From contig NZ_WQEG01000004.1 of the NCBI RefSeq assembly GCF_013033515.1, positions 124,001 through 188,000 of the forward strand: DNA of 64,000 nucleotides, written 5' to 3'. Numbering within the stretch: the stretch's first letter is position 1; each line of letters starts with the position of its first letter. The translations under genes and the position numbers were made by a program. The stretch comes from Ruegeria sp. HKCCA6707 (GTDB taxonomy: Bacteria > Pseudomonadota > Alphaproteobacteria > Rhodobacterales > Rhodobacteraceae). This document shows positions 1 to 8,067 of this stretch, one piece after another. The notes beneath the pieces were generated by a model. It did not search any database. It was not told the origin of the DNA and saw nothing but the letters and a program-made list of their open reading frames with translations.

Positions 1-96
1 GGAGTGATAGGGATCCAGCCGGAACGGATCCCCATTGAGGCGGCCATTGTAATAGCCCCGTGCCCGATAGAACATCTTGCGCAACTTGATAAGCAT
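1..96 (-). CDS. N-terminal fragment, possible FkbM-type methyltransferase
   Basis: An open frame reads leftward from an ATG whose complement is at 94-96 to the window edge, giving 32 residues without a stop. It is rich in Arg and Tyr and ends in a stretch with RLDPYHS. That look recalls the N-terminus of FkbM-family methyltransferases, but the catalytic SAM-binding part lies outside the window, so the family is a guess. It follows the GNAT-like gene on the same strand after about 80 bases and is probably the next gene of that operon. Confidence 0.4.
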   Translation of the reverse strand, partial: MLIKLRKMFYRARGYYNGRLNGDPFRLDPYHS

Positions 97-175
97 GGCC
101 GGCCTTTGCTGAGGTTTGGTCTTTGTTTGCAACTGCTTGTGACACAACTTGGCGCGCCACCCAAGGGCGCGCGGT

Positions 176-1039
176 TCAATCCAGCTTGAGCGACAGCAGC
201 TGAAGCTCGGTATAAAGGTGATCCAGCTCTGGCCCGTTCAGGCTCTTGGATTTCACAAAGCGCGGTGCGGGCAGTTTGATACGCGTCGCATCGTCTGGGT
301 CACCGCCGCAGAACCGCGCATCTGCCGAAAGCACCGCGTTGTCGGCTGGCAATAGGGCGTCTGCGATCTCTTGCCCGAAACGGGTCAGAAACCCCTCATG
401 CGCGTCACGAATATAGAGCACATCCCACCACGGCTGATCCGCCCCTTTTTGCGTCACCGAAAAGATGGCGAAGCTTTCACCTTCGGGGTGACGCATCAAC
501 ACCGGGCGCACCCCATAGGGCAGCAGATCCTGCATATATCGCGCCTCATGCGGCTGAAGATGCGGCAGCAGATCCGCAGGATCGGTGATCACGTCCAACA
601 ACTCCGACCCGGCGCTGCTCCGCTGCCAATCCCAGCGATAATCGTCCAAAGAGGCAAATCCGCAGGCCCTTAGCGCCGCCATCGTGCGCGGATTGCTGGT
701 GCTCGTCATGCTGGTATAGTGTCGATCCGGGTCAGCTGTGGCCCGGACCATCATCAGCAGCCCCGCACTGCCACGGTATTCCTTTTCCACATACCACGCG
801 CACATATTTGTCAGGTTCAGCACCCCTTGCGGCAACATGCGTTGGGAGTGAACGGCCCCCAGATAGCCCACAATGCGCCCATCAGCCTCGGCCACATAGC
901 CATAGTTGGGCTTGGGCATGTTCCAGTCATAATCAAAGATGCCGCGCCAGCGTTCTGGCGACAGTTTTGAGTTCATCTTGCCATGCAGCAGCGCCACTGC
1001 GGCCTCGGTATCCTCTTTTTCGGCAGGTCGGATGATCAT
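176..1039 (-). CDS. GNAT-fold acyltransferase-like protein
   Basis: 287 residues. The ATG at 1039 overlaps the stop of the upstream deacetylase-like gene as ATGA, and the protein then begins with a typical GNAT first strand (MIIRPAEKED). A longer frame from 1114 would lie inside the neighbour. The N-terminal half resembles acetyl/acyl-CoA N-acyltransferases: a strand with YGYVAEADGRIVGYLGAV at about residues 46-63, then a long helix and a segment (SNPRTMAALRACGF) typical of the C-terminal part of the GNAT fold. The C-terminal third is unassigned. Next to a deacetylase-like protein and a carrier-protein/AMP-ligase set, a role in acylating an amino sugar or other amine is plausible; the substrate is unknown. 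Confidence 0.7.
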   Translation of the reverse strand: MIIRPAEKEDTEAAVALLHGKMNSKLSPERWRGIFDYDWNMPKPNYGYVAEADGRIVGYLGAVHSQRMLPQGVLNLTNMCAWYVEKEYRGSAGLLMMVRATADPDRHYTSMTSTSNPRTMAALRACGFASLDDYRWDWQRSSAGSELLDVITDPADLLPHLQPHEARYMQDLLPYGVRPVLMRHPEGESFAIFSVTQKGADQPWWDVLYIRDAHEGFLTRFGQEIADALLPADNAVLSADARFCGGDPDDATRIKLPAPRFVKSKSLNGPELDHLYTELQLLSLKLD

Positions 1040-1863
1040 GACGCCAAAACCTCGCTGGGCGCGGGAAACCGGACAGCCGGATGCGCCGTGAGGTGCCCCA
1101 AAAGCGTTTCGCAAAAATCCCAGGTGGCGGCGTCGTGATCGATATGATGGGTTAGCAGCCCGGTGGGTTCAGCCGCATCGGCAGAACCGGTCCGACGCGC
1201 GATCAAATGGTCGGTGAGGAACGATATGGATTTGGCCGTGCCGGTAAACCGGGCGCCGCCTTTCCATTTGATTGGATCGCAATGGCTGTTGACCAAGCGC
1301 AGCCCCGGCGCGGCCTCTGCCGCCGGCCGCGCATCACACAAGGACAGCGCGGTATAGCCCAACGCCGGAAGCCCCGCGACAACGCTCGGGTCAATGCGGT
1401 TCCAAGGGGGCACCATGACAGGTAGAAACCGGTCAGGCCCAAACAGCTCCGCCAGGACCCGGCGGCCTTGTTGCAGCTCGTCCAAAACAGTCTCTAACTG
1501 TCTATGACGGCCCAATTCCCACGCGCCTTTGTCACCGCTGCCCTTGGCGTGGTTAATATGCGCATACCCGTGCTGCGCGACATAGGCAGTTGGATGGGCC
1601 AGAACCGTGTCGGCAAAGGCAACATCCGCAGTCGCCGGAATCGAGGCCAGAACAACGGGTGTGCCGGTCTTGGCCGACAGCGACAGCAGACGCGACAGCT
1701 GTGGACCGGGGCGCGAGGCATCATCATCGCGCCACCAGAACGTGGCGATGCGTCCTTGAGCGTGCCATTGATCCAGTTCGGCGTTGAGCGTGTCCCAGGC
1801 TTCTGTATGTGCTGCCTCGGTCGAATTTGGCATGTCGCTATCTTGCGTCACCATAAGCCCCAT
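1036..1863 (-). CDS. Polysaccharide deacetylase-like (NodB-fold) protein
   Basis: 275 residues, about the size of a single NodB-homology domain. A WRDDD motif at residues 44-48 corresponds to the metal-binding and catalytic aspartates of carbohydrate esterase family 4. HGYAH at 98-102 corresponds to the His-x3-His metal site. A later PPWNR segment matches the family's third motif. No signal peptide is seen, so it probably acts in the cytosol, on an activated sugar or lipid-linked precursor rather than mature polymer. The ATG at 1863 has a GGGGCGAG stretch about ten bases upstream; internal ATGs at residues 4 and 11 are alternatives. It is the first gene of a leftward operon diverging from the AMP-ligase operon across 188 bases. 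Confidence 0.75.
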   Translation of the reverse strand: MGLMVTQDSDMPNSTEAAHTEAWDTLNAELDQWHAQGRIATFWWRDDDASRPGPQLSRLLSLSAKTGTPVVLASIPATADVAFADTVLAHPTAYVAQHGYAHINHAKGSGDKGAWELGRHRQLETVLDELQQGRRVLAELFGPDRFLPVMVPPWNRIDPSVVAGLPALGYTALSLCDARPAAEAAPGLRLVNSHCDPIKWKGGARFTGTAKSISFLTDHLIARRTGSADAAEPTGLLTHHIDHDAATWDFCETLLGHLTAHPAVRFPAPSEVLAS

Positions 1864-2051
1864 CGTTTGTCTCGCCCCATGTGCTATTACAACGGGTCGC
1901 GCGATGCCATTGCCAAACGCATGAACACCAAATTGCGAAGTGATTTTACCAAGATACCGACCAAGACTATCCTCGTCACAAGAGTTTCCTTCCCCTCTTT
2001 GCAGGGATAAGAGTTGAAAACCACAATTCCTGACCTGTCACCTGCGCGCTC

Positions 2052-3245
2052 ATGATCCTTCACGACCAAACCACCCCGGACTTTCTGCACGATCTTTCGC
2101 GGATGTGGCAGCCCGGCACGCCCAGCTTTGCCCTTCTGCCGCACCGGTTTGATCAGGACAGCGCGTGGGTCGAAGCCTGCGTGCAGGCGCTGCCCGAAAC
2201 TCTGCGCACCGATCATGTCTTGCTGGCCACGTCAGGCTCAACCGGGGCGCCCAAGCTGCTGGTGGCCAGCAGACTACGTGCCGAAGCCATCGCCGTTGAG
2301 ATCGGTCAGATGCAGGGCGTGGCCCCCGGGGATACGGCGATCATGACCCTGCCGCTCAGCTATTGTTTTTCTTTCGTAAACCAATGGGTGCTGGCACAGA
2401 AACAGAGTCTAAATAGGATCTTCGCGCGCTTGTCCGATCCGGACCACTTCGCAAAGGTTCTGGGGGAAAGCGAACGGGGTTTGCTCTGCCTTGTAGCGGC
2501 CCAAGTGCCGTTGCTGAGCGCTTTGGGTGAAGTCAGCTTTCACAAAATCAAGACCGTGGCATTTGCAGGCAGCCCGTTTCCCTGGGCTCAGTCCCACACC
2601 CTTGCCCGGCTGTTTCCCAATGCACGTTTCTTTGACAATTACGGCTGCGCCGAAGCCATGCCGCGCCTGACCATCGCGGACGTCACCGCGCATGTGCAGG
2701 CCGATACCACGCCGCCTTTGGGTCAGCTTGGTACTCCCTTGACCAGGATCACCCTGCGCAGCTCTGACAGCGGTGAGCTGCAATTCCAAAGCCCCTACGC
2801 CGCGCTGGGCTCTGTCGCGCCCGAGGGCTATACTCCCTTTGCGCCAGATGGCTGGATCGCGACCGGAGACCGCGCTGAGCAGGATAGCTCGGGTCATTGG
2901 CAGCTTCTGGGGCGCACAAGCGAAGTGTTCAAGCGCCATGGAGAAAAGATCTCGCTGCTGCGGCTACGGGAAACCATTGAAACCGTATGGGATCAGGAAT
3001 TCGTTCTGGCACCTGCAAAGGATCGCTCTGGCGAGCCCGGGGTGCAGCTGTTCCTGGCAGGGTCGGCGGATCGTGCCGCCGCACGCACGATCCTGCAAAG
3101 GTTTCGCGCGGCCCATCCGCGGGCACATTGGCCGCTGCAAATCATTCGCGTTGACAAGCTGCCACGGCTGAGCAATTCAAAAATCGATCTTCTGGCACTG
3201 GAAACGCTGCCGGATCAGGAAATCCTCTGGGATCAGCGCGTGTAA
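2052..3245 (+). CDS. AMP-dependent acyl ligase (ANL family), first gene of the Lux-like module
   Basis: 397 residues, short for an adenylate-forming enzyme (usually 500-600), mainly by a reduced N-terminal part. The nucleotide loop is LATSGSTGAPK at about residues 58-68. The ATP motif around DNYGCAEA is at 195-202, the TGD motif at 271-273, and the C-terminal catalytic Lys is in NSKID at about 377. It would adenylate a carboxylic acid and pass it to CoA or, given the adjacent carrier protein, to a phosphopantetheinyl Ser. It heads a compact five-gene rightward operon (ligase, carrier protein, alcohol dehydrogenase, LuxE-like, LuxC-like). The acid substrate cannot be read from the sequence. 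Confidence 0.8.
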   Translation: MILHDQTTPDFLHDLSRMWQPGTPSFALLPHRFDQDSAWVEACVQALPETLRTDHVLLATSGSTGAPKLLVASRLRAEAIAVEIGQMQGVAPGDTAIMTLPLSYCFSFVNQWVLAQKQSLNRIFARLSDPDHFAKVLGESERGLLCLVAAQVPLLSALGEVSFHKIKTVAFAGSPFPWAQSHTLARLFPNARFFDNYGCAEAMPRLTIADVTAHVQADTTPPLGQLGTPLTRITLRSSDSGELQFQSPYAALGSVAPEGYTPFAPDGWIATGDRAEQDSSGHWQLLGRTSEVFKRHGEKISLLRLRETIETVWDQEFVLAPAKDRSGEPGVQLFLAGSADRAAARTILQRFRAAHPRAHWPLQIIRVDKLPRLSNSKIDLLALETLPDQEILWDQRV

Positions 3246-3260
3246 AAGGAACAGATCTTC

Positions 3261-3503
3261 ATGACCAATCTCGAAAAGCTGCAGGATCTGCTTGAGGACG
3301 TGCTTTTGCTCGAAGACGGGCAGTTCTCGCTTGATCTGACGCGGGACGGGGTCGAGACGTGGGATTCGATGGCAACGGTTGCAGTGGCGATTGGGGTCGA
3401 AGAGGTGTTTGGTCATCACCCGACCGAAGAAGAAGCCATTGCGCTGGCCAGTGTCACGGACATTATCACCTTCCTGAAAGCCAAGGGTGTCGCCTTTGAT
3501 TGA
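3261..3503 (+). CDS. Acyl carrier protein-like protein
   Basis: 80 residues, acidic and helical. Ser36 in WDSMATV sits where carrier proteins have the phosphopantetheine Ser; the usual DSL is DSM here. The start ATG follows AAAGGAACAG. It begins 15 bases after the AMP ligase and overlaps the alcohol dehydrogenase gene, so the three are surely co-transcribed. Being a dedicated carrier inside a short operon, it probably receives the acyl group from the neighbouring ligase. The 4'-phosphopantetheinyl transferase needed for activation is not in the window. Confidence 0.8.
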   Translation: MTNLEKLQDLLEDVLLLEDGQFSLDLTRDGVETWDSMATVAVAIGVEEVFGHHPTEEEAIALASVTDIITFLKAKGVAFD

Positions 3504-4452
3504 CCTGCCCCCGCGCATCGCCCTGACGGATCTGCCCGATCTGCTGTCGGGTCGACGTGCGGTGATCACCGGCAGGGTGGCGGCAGCGCAGGATGTGCCC
3601 TCTTTGGCCGCGCTTCCCGTTGTCGAGACACCGGCTAAGACCCCCTCAGATGCAGATCTAGTGGTGGTGCTGGGCGGCGGTACGCGGCTGGACGCGGCAA
3701 AAGCCTGGCGCGGTCGCAACCGACCCGACTGCGCCTTGCTGGCCATCCCGACCCGGTTCGGTAGCGGGGCCGAGGCAAATGATATCGCCGTACTGGATGA
3801 TCGCGGTGCCAAGACCATTCAGAAAGGCCCGGAATTCCGGCCCGAATACCGGGCCTATCTGCCGGGTGTTTTGCAGACCCTGCCCGAGGACGCGCTTCTC
3901 TGGTCAAAAGGCGATGCGCTGACTCACGCTCTGGAAGGGCTCTTGTCCCCCCTGGCGACAGACGCGTTGCGCGCAGATCTTGCTGATGTACTACACACCA
4001 TGCTGGACCTGAGCGACCCCCGCGATGCCGAATGGTTCGAACTGTCCGCGCTGGCAAACGCGGGTCAAGCGCAGGCCTCGGTTGGTCTGGTGCATGGGCT
4101 GGCACATGTGCTTGAGGCCCCCGCGCGGGCCGAACTGGCTACAATGGGACGAGAGGATCAACTGGGTCACGCCCGCCTGTGTTCGGGCTTTCTGGCCCCG
4201 GTTCTGCGGTATAATTTCACGCGTTCAGACAAAGCGGCGGATCGCCTGAAAGCGGTGGGTATCGACCGCGATGCGCTGCTGGCGCTGGCCAATTCGATCT
4301 CGACCCCCGCACTTGATCTGCCCCTGGATTGGCCCGATTTGATCGAGGCACATTGGAAATCCATCCTGCGCGACTTCTGCACACGCACCAACGTCGCGAC
4401 GGTGCGGCCCGCCACGCTGACCGCTTTGATCACCGAGGTCAGCGCGCAATGA
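3487..4452 (+). CDS. Iron-containing alcohol dehydrogenase family protein
   Basis: 321 residues from GTG at 3487. TTG at 3496 is an equally good start because AAGGG lies eight bases before it; both overlap the carrier-protein gene. The nucleotide-binding GGG is at 63-65. Asp143 and His147 (GDALTH) and His203/His207 (VHGLAH) are the family's metal and catalytic residues. His228, followed 13 residues later by RYN, aligns with the last metal ligand, but an extra segment of about 11 residues lies between the last two His motifs. The family reduces aldehydes with NAD(P)H. Here it would convert the aldehyde from the LuxE/LuxC pair to an alcohol. It is shorter than typical family members (about 380). 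Confidence 0.75.
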   Translation: MSPLIDLPPRIALTDLPDLLSGRRAVITGRVAAAQDVPSLAALPVVETPAKTPSDADLVVVLGGGTRLDAAKAWRGRNRPDCALLAIPTRFGSGAEANDIAVLDDRGAKTIQKGPEFRPEYRAYLPGVLQTLPEDALLWSKGDALTHALEGLLSPLATDALRADLADVLHTMLDLSDPRDAEWFELSALANAGQAQASVGLVHGLAHVLEAPARAELATMGREDQLGHARLCSGFLAPVLRYNFTRSDKAADRLKAVGIDRDALLALANSISTPALDLPLDWPDLIEAHWKSILRDFCTRTNVATVRPATLTALITEVSAQ

Positions 4453-5495
4453 ACACGCTGCTCGACATGCCCGCCTATGGGCCCCGCGACGATACGGCGT
4501 TTTTGGCCGAGATGAACCGGCTGACCCGGTTTCACATCAACCATTGCCCGGAATACGCGCGGGTTTTCCCCGGTTTCACACCCACCACCAAGGTCGAGGA
4601 TCTGCCCTTTCTGCATGTCTCGGCCTTCAAAAATGTGTTGTTTCAAACCCAGGATGGGACGATCCGCCATGAAAGGGTGCTGAACTCATCCGCCACATCG
4701 TCGAACCTCTCCAGCCAAATTGCGCTGGATCGGGACAGCACCGCGTTACAGGCCAAAAGCAGCCGGGCCATCCTGTCGGATTTCATTGGTGAGGCCGAAC
4801 AACCGCTGATCATCCTCGACGCGAAATCGGCACTTGTGCAGCGTGGCACGGTCAGTGCCCGCATCGCGGCGGGGCTTGCGCTGCGCCCCTTTGCAACGCG
4901 GCTGTATTTCGGGCTGGCCTCGCAAGACCATGACAGTGCGGTCTTGTGGGATCACCTGCGCGATGCCCTGCACAGTAGCGATAGCGTTCTGGTTTATGGA
5001 TTTACCTGGGTCTTGTGGCGCATTTGGGCAGACAGCGACATGCCCGCAGATCTGGCCGAACGCCTGCGTGATGTAAAAGTGACTTATGTGCACAGCGGCG
5101 GTTGGAAAAAGCTGGAATCCGAACGGGTTGCGCCCGCCGCTTTGAAAGACAAATTGCTTGGGATTTCAGGCCCCGGATCTCAGATCATTGACTACTACGG
5201 GCTGGTTGAACAAAACGGGTTGCTCTATCCCGAATGCGTGGCGGGGTGGCGCCATGTCCCGGTTTGGGCCGATGTGCTGGGGCGTGATCCGATCAGCCAT
5301 GATGTGATCTATAACACGCCCGCACAGCTTCAGTTGATGAACGTGACACCACGCGGCGCGCCTTACCACAGCGTATTGACCGAAGATCAGGGCGAAGTGC
5401 GTCGCGATCCCTGCGCCTGTGGCCGGTCCGGGCGTCGGTTCAAGCTGCTGGGGCGCTTGCCCAAGTCCGAGACGCGGGGATGCGCCAATGTCTGA
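4449..5495 (+). CDS. LuxE-like acyl-protein synthetase
   Basis: 348 residues from the ATG at 4449, overlapping the preceding stop as ATGA. The protein matches the LuxE family of acyl-protein synthetases: a Ser/Thr-rich nucleotide loop (NSSATSSNLSSQ), a later YYGLVEQNG motif and a TEDQGEVRRD segment like the TGD region of adenylating enzymes. A CACGRSGRRFKLLGR segment follows. Cys345 lies four residues from the C-terminus; in luminous bacteria a Cys near the LuxE C-terminus carries the acyl group before reduction. With the LuxC-like gene next to it, it would activate or relay an acyl group for reduction. No luxA or luxB is nearby, so luminescence is not implied. Confidence 0.8.
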   Translation: MNTLLDMPAYGPRDDTAFLAEMNRLTRFHINHCPEYARVFPGFTPTTKVEDLPFLHVSAFKNVLFQTQDGTIRHERVLNSSATSSNLSSQIALDRDSTALQAKSSRAILSDFIGEAEQPLIILDAKSALVQRGTVSARIAAGLALRPFATRLYFGLASQDHDSAVLWDHLRDALHSSDSVLVYGFTWVLWRIWADSDMPADLAERLRDVKVTYVHSGGWKKLESERVAPAALKDKLLGISGPGSQIIDYYGLVEQNGLLYPECVAGWRHVPVWADVLGRDPISHDVIYNTPAQLQLMNVTPRGAPYHSVLTEDQGEVRRDPCACGRSGRRFKLLGRLPKSETRGCANV

Positions 5496-6684
5496 CACCT
5501 CCTCCGTCTACCACGGCTTTCGCGACGGCAACGGTGGCGTGGTTCAGGTTGCACTCCCCTTTGCGCTCGACGCTTTATGCGCCGAATATGACGAGGTGAC
5601 AGCCCGCATGGCACGGCGTACGGCCCCACCGGCATTCAGCCGCGACGAGTGGGGGTATCTTTTGGGCTTCATGCGCGGCTCAGCCCTGCGTGCGGTGTTC
5701 ACCCAAGGTTTTGGGCCTGCATCCGACGAACTGGATTCAATGCCTTTGCGCATCGCCCGCCCGCGCGCACATGTTGCGATCTGGCTGCCTAATAATGTCA
5801 GCCTTCTGGGGCCGCTAACGACCACTCTGTGTCTTTTGACCGGCGCGCATGTTCGCGCCAAGGCCGGAACGGGTTCAGAGAACCTGACGGCGCATCTGCG
5901 AGATGAAATCCTGGAAAACGGGGCCGGGCCAATCCTGACACGGCTCTGGCAACAGAACCTGACCGTCGAACAGTTTGACCGCCACGACCCCAGAAATGCA
6001 GACTGGTCTTCTGCCGCAGATGCGCGGATCTTCTTTGGTTCTGACACCGCTGCATTGTCGGTCGAATCTCTGCCACACAAGCCGGGCACACCCTTCTTTG
6101 CCTTTGCCGATCACAGCTCGCTGGTTTGGGCTGACCCCACAGCGCTTGATGACGCAGCGCTGACCACTTTGCTGCGTGTCTTCAGGATCTATGGCAAGGC
6201 TGGATGCACGTCGCCGCAAAGCCTTGTGCTGATCGACGCAGAGCCCAAAGACGCAATCGCTACCGCCAACCGGCTAAAGGATCTGAGCGATGCGCAGAAG
6301 GGCACAAACCCGCCCGTTCATATCGCATCTGACAGCTTCATGGCCGATCAGGTGGCCCGCGCCAATGGCTGGCATGCGGTGCGCACCGATAACAGGGATG
6401 CGGTATTCGTGGCCGGAGCGTCAGCATCCAAGGACTTGCCGGGGCTGATGAGCCTGAGCGTCATCGCACAGCCGCGCGAAGAGGCCCTCGCGACGTTGCC
6501 GGATGAAATACAAACTGTCGGGCATATCGCTGGTCCAGACAGGCTGCGAGATTGGGCGCTGTCCCTGACGGGCAGCCGGGCGTTGCGCTTTGTACCCGTG
6601 CAGCAGATGCATCATTTCGGTCCATTCTGGGACGGTCAGCCCTTCTGGCGCGGGCTTTTTCAAGATCTCGACATTCGTATCTGA
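5488..6684 (+). CDS. LuxC-like acyl reductase
   Basis: 398 residues from the ATG at 5488, overlapping luxE-like by eight bases; the longer frame from 5419 lies inside luxE. The protein belongs to the LuxC acyl-CoA reductase family of the aldehyde-dehydrogenase fold. WLPNNVSLLGP at about 99-109 fits the nucleotide-binding region. Cys240 in GCTSPQ is the expected catalytic Cys that accepts the acyl group. It should reduce an acyl thioester, supplied by the LuxE-like partner or the carrier protein, to an aldehyde using NADPH. It is the last gene of the operon and ends 12 bases before the convergent ROK regulator. Confidence 0.8.
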   Translation: MSDTSSVYHGFRDGNGGVVQVALPFALDALCAEYDEVTARMARRTAPPAFSRDEWGYLLGFMRGSALRAVFTQGFGPASDELDSMPLRIARPRAHVAIWLPNNVSLLGPLTTTLCLLTGAHVRAKAGTGSENLTAHLRDEILENGAGPILTRLWQQNLTVEQFDRHDPRNADWSSAADARIFFGSDTAALSVESLPHKPGTPFFAFADHSSLVWADPTALDDAALTTLLRVFRIYGKAGCTSPQSLVLIDAEPKDAIATANRLKDLSDAQKGTNPPVHIASDSFMADQVARANGWHAVRTDNRDAVFVAGASASKDLPGLMSLSVIAQPREEALATLPDEIQTVGHIAGPDRLRDWALSLTGSRALRFVPVQQMHHFGPFWDGQPFWRGLFQDLDIRI

Positions 6685-6696
6685 TCCCAAAAACCC

Positions 6697-7920
6697 CTAT
6701 GTCCGGAGCATGAACCGTTCCGACAGGGGCAGGCTTGCCGCCCCCAACGGGCGCGCGCGGGCGCCAAGGGTTCCGGCCTGAACATCGGGTCGGATCAAGC
6801 CAGAAAGAGGCATTTGGTCCAGCGCCGCGGATACGCGGGCCACGATCTTGTCGCGCAAAGTGTCTGGCATGTTGCCGTCGATCAGTATCGCGGGGAAATC
6901 GATGATCGAACACGCGCCCACAATCAACTGGGTCAAGGGTGGAATGGCATCCTCCAACCAGTCTTCGATCATCTCATGTTCGGCGGGTGACCACTCGGCG
7001 GCGACCTGAGACGACAGCTGCTCTTGTCCGGTACGGGCGAATAACCGGCGTTCCAGCCCGATCATCGAGGCCTTGTCGATAAGCTGCGAGGCCTCGCCTC
7101 TCTGGGACAGAATAGGAAAAGGCCCCACCGCACCTGCGTTGCCCGCGCGCCCGGCGTAAAGCGCGCCGTTCAACACCACACCTCCACCCACGAAATACCC
7201 GATATATATATAGAGAAAATCGGGTGGGAGCTCGGACGTTCCAAAGGTGAGTTCGGCCCCGCAGGCGCTGGTTGCGTCATTCCCCAGGTACACGGGAAAA
7301 TCGACAAGGGCATCGATTTCGGCGGCAAGGTCAAATCCCTTCCAGCCAGCCATCTTTTGCGGCTCTATTCCAATGACATTCGCCCATTCCCACAGGAAAT
7401 AGGGTGAGGCGACACCCATACCGGCGATGCGGGCTTGTTGTGCCGCAGGCAAGGTCGCGCACAGCTCGGCGACCGCGTCTTTCACAAAGGCCAGCACCTC
7501 TTGCGGGGTCGGATAGGCATAGTCCTTGTGGATATGCGCCAGCTCTTGCCCAACAAAATTGACAAGGGTCAGTTCAGTGGACCTCCGCCCGACCTTTAGC
7601 CCCAGAAAATAAGCGCCATCTGGCGCCAATCGCATCGGGATCGAAGGTTGACCTATTTTGCCACGGATCTTTTCGCCCTTTTGCAGCAGCCCGTCTCGCT
7701 CCAGGGCACGCATGATAACCGACACGGTTTGAGCCGAAAGTCCGGTCTTTCGGGCCAGATCGGCCTTGGGCAGAGGTCCTTGGCGGCGCAGGATAGTCAG
7801 CACCAGACGCTCGTTCCGTTCACGCATGGCGATGTGATTTGAGCCCGAATTCTCAAATTTATCTACGTTTTCAGATAGTTTTAAATTCGGTCCATCCACG
7901 GCACGTTTTCCCTTCGGCAC
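6697..7920 (-). CDS. frcR: ROK-family transcriptional regulator, probable FrcR
   Basis: 407 residues from a GTG at 7920. A winged helix-turn-helix at about residues 36-85 contains LPKADLARKTGLSAQTVSVI. A ROK sugar-binding/kinase-fold domain follows. The Cys-rich zinc motif of ROK sugar kinases is absent, as in many regulators. It is divergent from the fructose-type operon with 147 bases between starts, the arrangement of frcR next to frcBCAK in rhizobia. It probably binds one or both palindromes at 7956-7970 and 8013-8029 and is relieved by a sugar ligand. The gene name rests on this context. Confidence 0.8.
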   Translation of the reverse strand: MPKGKRAVDGPNLKLSENVDKFENSGSNHIAMRERNERLVLTILRRQGPLPKADLARKTGLSAQTVSVIMRALERDGLLQKGEKIRGKIGQPSIPMRLAPDGAYFLGLKVGRRSTELTLVNFVGQELAHIHKDYAYPTPQEVLAFVKDAVAELCATLPAAQQARIAGMGVASPYFLWEWANVIGIEPQKMAGWKGFDLAAEIDALVDFPVYLGNDATSACGAELTFGTSELPPDFLYIYIGYFVGGGVVLNGALYAGRAGNAGAVGPFPILSQRGEASQLIDKASMIGLERRLFARTGQEQLSSQVAAEWSPAEHEMIEDWLEDAIPPLTQLIVGACSIIDFPAILIDGNMPDTLRDKIVARVSAALDQMPLSGLIRPDVQAGTLGARARPLGAASLPLSERFMLRT

Positions 7921-7955
7921 TAGAATGGCGGCAGGTCATATATCTCGTCAATACT

Positions 7956-7970
7956 AAATCAAGTTGATTT
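7956..7970. promoter_or_regulatory. Perfect palindrome, candidate FrcR operator 1
   Basis: AAATCAAGTTGATTT is a 15-base perfect inverted repeat with a single central base. It lies between the divergent frcR and frcB genes, just upstream of the candidate frcB -35 box. Position and symmetry suit a regulator site controlling either promoter; binding is inferred. Confidence 0.5.
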
Positions 7971-7975
7971 ATTTA

Positions 7976-8005
7976 TTGACCGCAGAGGCGAATCGCAATT
8001 ACGAT
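7976..8005 (+). promoter_or_regulatory. Candidate frcB promoter
   Basis: TTGACC at 7976-7981 and TACGAT at 8000-8005, separated by 18 bases, resemble sigma-70 -35 and -10 elements. Transcription would start near 8012, at the edge of the second palindrome. The -10 match is only four of six, so confidence is moderate to low. Confidence 0.4.
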
Positions 8006-8012
8006 CCTGACA

Positions 8013-8029
8013 GCGCAATTCAATTGCGC
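8013..8029. promoter_or_regulatory. Perfect palindrome, candidate operator 2 at the frcB start site
   Basis: GCGCAATTCAATTGCGC is a 17-base perfect inverted repeat with one central base. It is located immediately after the predicted transcription start and 38 bases before the frcB ATG. A repressor bound here would block initiation or early elongation. Its half-site differs from the upstream palindrome except for a shared CAA/TTG core. Confidence 0.5.
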
Positions 8030-8067
8030 GGGTGGGCCAAGCCTGCCCGATCTACTGGGAGGATATC

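Noticed and set aside
2052-6684. Bioluminescence operon
   Set aside because: LuxC- and LuxE-like proteins are present, but no luxA, luxB or luxD reading frame occurs anywhere in the window.
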